Of a stretch of 40,460 nt of DNA, positions 36,080 through 40,460 are shown in pieces. Made by a program: the position numbers and the translations under genes. This stretch comes from a virus: IMG/VR virus record IMGVR_UViG_3300024346_000177, positions 1-40,460 of that record. The stretch is one strand, 5' to 3'. A model generated the notes under the pieces. The model was not told where the DNA came from and ran no database searches. It was given only the letters and a program-made list of their open reading frames with translations. Within the stretch, counting starts at the first letter, position 1, and each line of letters starts with the position of its first letter.

Positions 36080-37591
36080 ATGAGCTTTTTAAATACAGGA
36101 TATTCAGCAACGGTTGCTGCAAGATTAACACAAAAGGGTAGAAACTCTATTGCGAAAGGTAATTTTGTTGTAAGTTACTTTGCGGTGGGAGATTCTGAAT
36201 ACAATTATAGTGGTGGAACGTCAAGTCAAAACGTATTGGCGCCGTTTGATAAAGATAGTCATGTAAAATATCCATTGTGGTATACAAGTGGAAGTACGTT
36301 TTTTGGAATACCTGTTGATGGCTCAACAAAAACTATATGCAATAATTTAGTTACCGCAAATAGTGATTGGACATTGAGTACAGTTTGGGATAAAAATCCT
36401 ATTGGGGATGCCTCAAATTCGTATACAACAAATCCATATGTAGGTGTTAAAAATTTATTAGGTTATTCATCATCTTCAGGACAAACATATAACACAGGTA
36501 CAACAATATATGATACCACAGGAACCGCAGTGATTATTTCTCCTGAAGAACAAAAGGCAATTGCGATATTACATTATACACAGAATGGAACTACAAGTGA
36601 CCCATACAGATTTTTTAAGTATGATGATTACATCTGTATAGATAACACAACAGGTCAAACATCGTTTAATGTTACATTGACCTCAATTATGTATCACAGA
36701 TCATCATTGGGAACATCTGGTGCAACATTTACAATGGGAACCGTTGATAAAAAAATGGTATCTAATTATAATTCAAGATATGAATTACCATACAGAGATT
36801 TAGTAGATTCACAAACTAATAGAGTTGGTAAAATATTTCACAATCAAAAACTTGTAGTATTTGATGATGAGGAAATTGTTGCAGCATTAGATACATCATC
36901 ATCAAGATTTTATACATTAACGGCACCAAAGGTTGATGTTATTGTAACCAATAATGATTATATAACCACATTAACAACAGGAAAAACACTTTGGGTTACA
37001 TATAAATTTAGTGGCGGTACAGTATCAGATGATTTACCTTGTAATTATTTTATGAAAGTAACAGGATCAACTAACAATGAGAATGTTACCGTTAAATTTA
37101 ATAGTGGTGGATTTAAACATTTAAATAGTGGTTATACCGCAACAGAATTTCATATATTACATCAATTAACAGATAATGGCGTTCAACCAACACCAAATTT
37201 ATGGAAGATTAGAAACTATACAAGTGACTTAGGTTCAATAAATGATTTAAAAACCGGATTTACGTTTACTATTAATCAAACCAAATTTGCTGACACAACA
37301 ACATATTCGTCAGGTCTATCTTCTTTTGGAACAGATAGGGCATTGACAGGAGCCACAATAGGTGGTACAGTTACATTGGTAAGATCAAGTGATATTGAAG
37401 AAATGGTGTTTAATTTAAATCTTCCATCAGATAAATTCACAACATCTCAAAACCCAACATTTACAGGTACATCTAAAATAACTGAAGTGGCATTACTTAA
37501 TTCCAATAAAGAAACATTGGCCATGGGTAAATTAGCCTCTCCGGTAACAAGAAGTGGTAATCAGGTAATTCAAGTTAAAATAGATTTCTAA
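36080..37591 (+). CDS. unknown tail/baseplate structural protein (503 aa)
   Basis: The N-terminus 'ATVAARLTQKGRNSIAKGNF' followed by 'SYFAVGDSEYNY' resembles the start of conserved structural proteins in large myoviruses, from memory rather than from a search. The C-terminus 'KITEVALLNSNKETLAMGKL' followed by 'QVIQVKIDF' resembles the closing strands of tail-collar/fibre-base proteins. The middle is Thr/Ser/Tyr-rich and beta-like. No signal peptide or catalytic motif is seen. It is the last gene of the structural block. A weak AT-rich hairpin follows. Confidence 0.65.
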   Translation: MSFLNTGYSATVAARLTQKGRNSIAKGNFVVSYFAVGDSEYNYSGGTSSQNVLAPFDKDSHVKYPLWYTSGSTFFGIPVDGSTKTICNNLVTANSDWTLSTVWDKNPIGDASNSYTTNPYVGVKNLLGYSSSSGQTYNTGTTIYDTTGTAVIISPEEQKAIAILHYTQNGTTSDPYRFFKYDDYICIDNTTGQTSFNVTLTSIMYHRSSLGTSGATFTMGTVDKKMVSNYNSRYELPYRDLVDSQTNRVGKIFHNQKLVVFDDEEIVAALDTSSSRFYTLTAPKVDVIVTNNDYITTLTTGKTLWVTYKFSGGTVSDDLPCNYFMKVTGSTNNENVTVKFNSGGFKHLNSGYTATEFHILHQLTDNGVQPTPNLWKIRNYTSDLGSINDLKTGFTFTINQTKFADTTTYSSGLSSFGTDRALTGATIGGTVTLVRSSDIEEMVFNLNLPSDKFTTSQNPTFTGTSKITEVALLNSNKETLAMGKLASPVTRSGNQVIQVKIDF

Positions 37592-37599
37592 AGCTTTAC

Positions 37600-37625
37600 A
37601 TTTAAACTTATTAGGTTTAAATTTT
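37600..37625 (+). terminator. weak AT-rich hairpin, possible terminator
   Basis: An 8-bp perfect but AT-rich stem (37600-37607 with 37615-37622), with a 7-base loop, leads into four T residues. It lies at the boundary between the structural block and the recombination/replication block. Stability is low, so it may act only as a partial terminator. Confidence 0.4.
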
Positions 37626-37630
37626 ATATT

Positions 37631-38239
37631 ATGATTACAGATGTAAAATTTAAAAACAAACCAAAAATTCTTGGTTTGGATATAAGTACAAAAACCATAG
37701 GTTTTGCTTTATTTGATATAAGTGGTTCTAAATTATTGGAATTAACTCACTTCTCACCAAAAATCAAACCTCAACCAGAAGATAAGTTAGAAGAACTTAT
37801 GATGAAAGCAAATGCATTTCAGAAAGTTTTGGACAATTATAAAGACATGGGAATAACTCGTGTTATCATCGAAGAACCATTATTGAATTCAAATAACGTT
37901 TATACCGTAGGTACATTACTAAGATATAATACATTAATTTGTAAACTTATTTACGATAATTTTCAAATCGTACCAACATTCATATCAACATACAATGCAA
38001 GAAAATTCGCATTTCCTGATTTGGTTGGACCAAATGATAAAGGACGTAATGTTTTATTTGGAGGTTATCCAAAAGATATCGACAAGAAAAAAGTAATATG
38101 GGAACATGTTAATGATGTTTGTCCTGATATTAATTGGTTAAAAGGAAAGAATGATGTTTTGAAGAAAGAAAATTTTGATATGGCGGATGCGGTAACCTGC
38201 GTTATTGGTTATTTCAACATGATTAAACAAGAAAAATAA
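37631..38239 (+). CDS. RuvC-like Holliday junction resolvase
   Basis: This is an RNase H-fold nuclease that likely resolves branched DNA before packaging. The acidic residues of the RuvC family are visible: Asp17 in 'ILGLDISTKTIGFALFD', Glu81/Glu82 in 'VIIEEPLL', and Asp183 and Asp186 in 'FDMADAVTC'. Length 202 aa is a little above bacterial RuvC (about 173 aa). T4 uses the unrelated endonuclease VII for this step; no such gene is seen in the window. The ATG at 37631 follows the weak hairpin by a few bases. A regulatory or structural role without nuclease activity is unlikely given the intact acidic set. Confidence 0.85.
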   Translation: MITDVKFKNKPKILGLDISTKTIGFALFDISGSKLLELTHFSPKIKPQPEDKLEELMMKANAFQKVLDNYKDMGITRVIIEEPLLNSNNVYTVGTLLRYNTLICKLIYDNFQIVPTFISTYNARKFAFPDLVGPNDKGRNVLFGGYPKDIDKKKVIWEHVNDVCPDINWLKGKNDVLKKENFDMADAVTCVIGYFNMIKQEK

Positions 38240-38396
38240 TATCCGGCAACTCATATTTTACTATACGAGTTGTTTGTGTTATACTTATTAATAGGACGGG
38301 ACAAGGCATAAAAAACTTTGTTTGGTTGGTAGGGAGGCTCGGTGGTGCGGGTCTCCCATTTTTTTTTATCATATTTTTTTCTTATAATTCTACTGT
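38240..38396 (+). other. 157-base non-coding region, candidate small RNA
   Basis: This is the longest gap in the window. It contains a 6-bp hairpin (38247-38252 with 38267-38272), a G-rich stretch of unusual composition (38291-38357) and a strong terminator. Part of it may be a phage small RNA ended by that terminator. It may equally be just the 3' untranslated region of the resolvase gene plus the primase promoter. No tRNA cloverleaf and no clear Bacteroidota promoter (TTTG and TAnnTTTG at proper spacing) could be found by eye. Confidence 0.35.
38332..38367 (+). terminator. strong intrinsic terminator before primase
   Basis: A 10-bp stem (38332-38341 with 38348-38357, including two G-U pairs), a 6-base loop and nine T residues (38359-38367) form a classical terminator. 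It is the most GC-rich hairpin in the window. The primase gene therefore needs a start site within the 29 bases that follow, or depends on readthrough. Confidence 0.85.
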
Positions 38397-39338
38397 ATGA
38401 ACAATCAAGAAGTAGATTATAGTGCAGTTTTCGAGATACTAGAAGATATTTTTGGTGACTATAAAAATCATAGTGACTATAAATCTCAGGTTAGTTTTGA
38501 TTGTCCAGTTTGTTCATACGATATAAAAAGTTTAGACCACGGGGATGGAAAGGGTAATTTAGAAATCAATTACAGGTATGGGGTTTATAAATGTTGGGTG
38601 TGTGCTGAATCACATGAAACACATGGTACCATATATAAATTAATTAAAAAATATGGTAACGCTAAACAACTCAAAAAATATCTTTTATTAAAACCTGAAG
38701 AACAAGATGAGGGAGTAAAAAAAGTATATAATCAGATTAAGTTACCATCAGAATTTATTCCTTTTAGAGATGCAAGTTTTGGAATGAAATTAACTCCTGG
38801 TTATAAACAAGCATACAACTACATTAAAAGAAGAAACATTACTGATTTAATGTTACAGATTTATAACATTGGATTTTGTGCTACGGGAATATATGAAAAT
38901 AGAATTATAATTCCATCGTATGATGAGAACAATAGAATAAATTATTTCATTGCTCGTTCATACTTGAACAATACAAAAATGAAATATAAAAATCCACAGG
39001 CACAAAAAGAGATTATAATATTCAACGAGAAATTAATTGATTGGAATGAAACTGTTTATATAGTTGAAGGTGCATTCGACAGTATATTCATTCCAAATGC
39101 AATTCCAATGTTAGGTAAATTTATGAGTGAACATTTATTCAATAAACTTTACAATAACGCAAAAAAAATTATAATAGTGTTAGACCCTGATGCATATAAC
39201 GACCAAGAGAGATTGTATCATAGATTGAATTGTGGTAAGTTAATGGGTAAGGTGTGGTCAATAAAATTAGAGGGGGATAAAGATATTGCCGATTTAAAAG
39301 GTGATTTAAGTGAGTATAAAATAAAAAAAATAGAATAA
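38397..39338 (+). CDS. 61: DNA primase, gp61/DnaG-like
   Basis: This likely makes RNA primers for lagging-strand synthesis together with the helicase at 9030. The N-terminal zinc-binding domain has Cys36-x2-Cys39 (CPVC) and Cys66-x2-Cys69 (CWVC), followed by His73/His76. The TOPRIM core shows 'VYIVEGAFDSIFI' with the acidic residue near 224, and 'IIIVLDPDAY' with the Asp-x-Asp pair near 263-265. A middle motif 'NRIIIPSYDENNRINYFIARS' is typical of DnaG-type catalytic cores. Length 313 aa is close to T4 gp61 (342 aa). The start codon lies 29 bases after a strong terminator's T-run, without a Shine-Dalgarno motif. The next gene starts immediately after the stop. Confidence 0.9.
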   Translation: MNNQEVDYSAVFEILEDIFGDYKNHSDYKSQVSFDCPVCSYDIKSLDHGDGKGNLEINYRYGVYKCWVCAESHETHGTIYKLIKKYGNAKQLKKYLLLKPEEQDEGVKKVYNQIKLPSEFIPFRDASFGMKLTPGYKQAYNYIKRRNITDLMLQIYNIGFCATGIYENRIIIPSYDENNRINYFIARSYLNNTKMKYKNPQAQKEIIIFNEKLIDWNETVYIVEGAFDSIFIPNAIPMLGKFMSEHLFNKLYNNAKKIIIVLDPDAYNDQERLYHRLNCGKLMGKVWSIKLEGDKDIADLKGDLSEYKIKKIE

Positions 39339-40208
39339 ATGAATTTAAAAGACATCTCATTAGAGATTAATGACTTATTAGAAAAAAGAAGAAAAGAATT
39401 AGAGTTAACCTTTATTGAAGAGGAACACATCTATTATATGAAAGATGTTGATGGTGAAATTAAAAAGAACTTCCCATCGGTATCTAAAATTATAAAAAAA
39501 TTCTATAAACCATTTGACGCTGACGGTATGGCGTTAAAGATGTCTAAAGGTGATCCTGAAGGGCAAGCAAATTTGCTTGCGGAATGGAAACAAGCTGGTG
39601 ACCTATCAACTAATATGGGTAGTAGAGTTCACTTTGAATTGGAATCTGATTTGATTGGTCGTTTTGATAACTACAAAGAAGTTAGACAACCATTATTTGA
39701 CATCAATGAAGAACAACAACGTAAGAGTGACAACATGATTGTTGCGGGGAAACAATTTCTTGATTTAATGTTAGAACGAGGTGGGGTGTTATTAGATACT
39801 GAAATTGTATTAGGTGACCCAACCGAACAATACACAGGACAACCTGATAAAGTTTGGTTAATGGAAAATAAAACTAAAGATGATTTTGGATTTGTTATTA
39901 CAGATTGGAAGACGAATCAACCAAAGAACTTTGAGGTACATCATTATACAGGTAAATTATATCCACCGTTTAGTGAATATCATGACAATGCATTAAGTCA
40001 TTATTATTTACAACTACCATTATATGGTAGATTATTACGTAAGATGTTAGAAGGAACAAAATATTCTGATACTAAATTATTAGGTGGTGTAATTGTTTTA
40101 TTAAAAGAAGACGGAACATTTGTTGAATATAAAGTTCCACCACAAATTAACAACACAATTCAAACAATGGATTTAACAAAATATATTTCAAGATGGTCAA
40201 AAAAATAA
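39339..40208 (+). CDS. PD-(D/E)XK (RecB-like) exonuclease
   Basis: This is a nuclease of the RecB/PD-(D/E)XK superfamily, likely acting in phage recombination or host DNA breakdown. Motifs in order are: 'MGSRVHFELE' with His98; Glu155; Asp170 in 'YTGQPDKVWL'; 'VITDWKTN' with Asp189 and Lys191; and 'YYLQLPLYGRLL', whose Gln225 and Tyr229 form the RecB-type QxxxY helix. There are no cysteines, so it lacks the iron-sulphur cluster of Cas4/AddB relatives. Length is 289 aa. It starts at the base after the primase stop and overlaps the gp47-like gene by 16 bases, so it is part of a replication/recombination operon. Its exact polarity and substrate cannot be read from sequence. Confidence 0.85.
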   Translation: MNLKDISLEINDLLEKRRKELELTFIEEEHIYYMKDVDGEIKKNFPSVSKIIKKFYKPFDADGMALKMSKGDPEGQANLLAEWKQAGDLSTNMGSRVHFELESDLIGRFDNYKEVRQPLFDINEEQQRKSDNMIVAGKQFLDLMLERGGVLLDTEIVLGDPTEQYTGQPDKVWLMENKTKDDFGFVITDWKTNQPKNFEVHHYTGKLYPPFSEYHDNALSHYYLQLPLYGRLLRKMLEGTKYSDTKLLGGVIVLLKEDGTFVEYKVPPQINNTIQTMDLTKYISRWSKK

Positions 40209-40460
40209 TTCACATAGCAGATTTACATATTCGTACAATTCAAATGCATGATTTGTATAGAGAACAATTCGAAATATTATTAAATGAATTAAGTGTAAAA
40301 TTCTTAGAATGGGCGGATGAAAATATATCGCATAACGAAATTAGAATTGTTATTGCGGGTGATATCGCACATCAAAAAATTAATATCTCAAATGAACAAT
40401 TATTATTAACGAGTTGGTTTTTAAAAGAGTTAACTCGTTTTGGTAAGGTTGTAATTATAC
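40193..40460 (+). CDS. 47: gp47-like recombination nuclease (SbcD/Mre11 family), 5' part
   Basis: The N-terminal 89 residues of a calcineurin-type phosphoesterase are present before the window ends. 'KKIIHIADLHIR' gives the Asp10-x-His12 metal motif, and 'RIVIAGDIAHQKINIS' gives the Gly-Asp motif. In T4, gp47 pairs with the ATPase gp46 to resect DNA ends for recombination-dependent replication. A gp46-like gene is expected just downstream of the window. The gene starts 16 bases before the stop of the PD-(D/E)XK gene, in another frame, which suggests coupled translation. It is truncated only by the window edge. Confidence 0.88.
   Translation, partial: MVKKIIHIADLHIRTIQMHDLYREQFEILLNELSVKFLEWADENISHNEIRIVIAGDIAHQKINISNEQLLLTSWFLKELTRFGKVVII

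Noticed and set aside
38240-38396. tRNA gene
   Set aside because: No cloverleaf, no TTCGA-type T-loop and no matching acceptor ends could be found.
1-40460. Stop-codon reassignment because only TAA is used
   Set aside because: All genes read through full length with the standard code, known motifs run to expected ends, and no in-frame TAG or TGA needs explaining.

Overview
The window is a densely packed, AT-rich stretch of a large tailed bacteriophage with a contractile, T4-type tail. It holds 25 complete genes and one gene cut by the right edge, all on the + strand, with gaps of 0 to 157 bases. No host gene, tRNA, insertion sequence or CRISPR array is visible. Recognisable T4-type functions are a gp32-like single-strand DNA binding protein, UvsX recombinase, the RNase H/FEN nuclease, gp41-like helicase, NrdB and NrdA, gp25 and gp6 baseplate proteins, a gp61-like primase and the start of a gp47 (SbcD/Mre11-like) nuclease. 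Several features point to a host in the Bacteroidota, perhaps an aquatic Flavobacteriia: start codons preceded by A/T-rich sequence rather than Shine-Dalgarno motifs, an SSB tail ending in DSELPF, a carboxypeptidase-regulatory-like domain, and SprB-type repeats of the kind known from Flavobacterium gliding adhesins. The host assignment is inference.

Layout. (1) 27-5542: a 1426-residue tail/baseplate-hub-like protein, two small unknown proteins and a short Dps-like protein, closed by a clear terminator (5571-5598). (2) 5644-13851: DNA metabolism block of SSB, UvsX, RNase H-like nuclease, an unknown protein, replicative helicase, and class Ia ribonucleotide reductase beta and alpha, closed by a second terminator (13884-13907). 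A perfect 13-bp hairpin sits between SSB and UvsX. (3) 13945-37591: baseplate and fibre block. gp25 and gp6 come first, then a 1715-residue protein, a 587-residue protein, three very large Thr-Pro-repeat proteins, two smaller unknown structural proteins, a protein with a P2 gpI-like region, and a 503-residue structural protein. (4) 37631-end: recombination/replication block of RuvC-like resolvase, primase, PD-(D/E)XK nuclease and gp47-like nuclease, interrupted by a 157-base non-coding stretch that ends in a strong terminator.

How the parts fit. Blocks 2 and 4 together supply dNTPs, helicase-primase, primer removal, strand-exchange proteins and junction processing for recombination-dependent replication. 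Blocks 1 and 3 build the baseplate and its receptor-binding appendages. The most striking part is 16289-31998, where four consecutive genes (about 15 kb) carry small, often cysteine-bearing domains joined by low-complexity Thr-Pro linkers. The longest linker has a 22-residue (66-base) higher-order repeat, part of it perfectly duplicated at DNA level. This looks like a modular, rapidly rearrangeable adhesin system. All 25 complete genes end in TAA.
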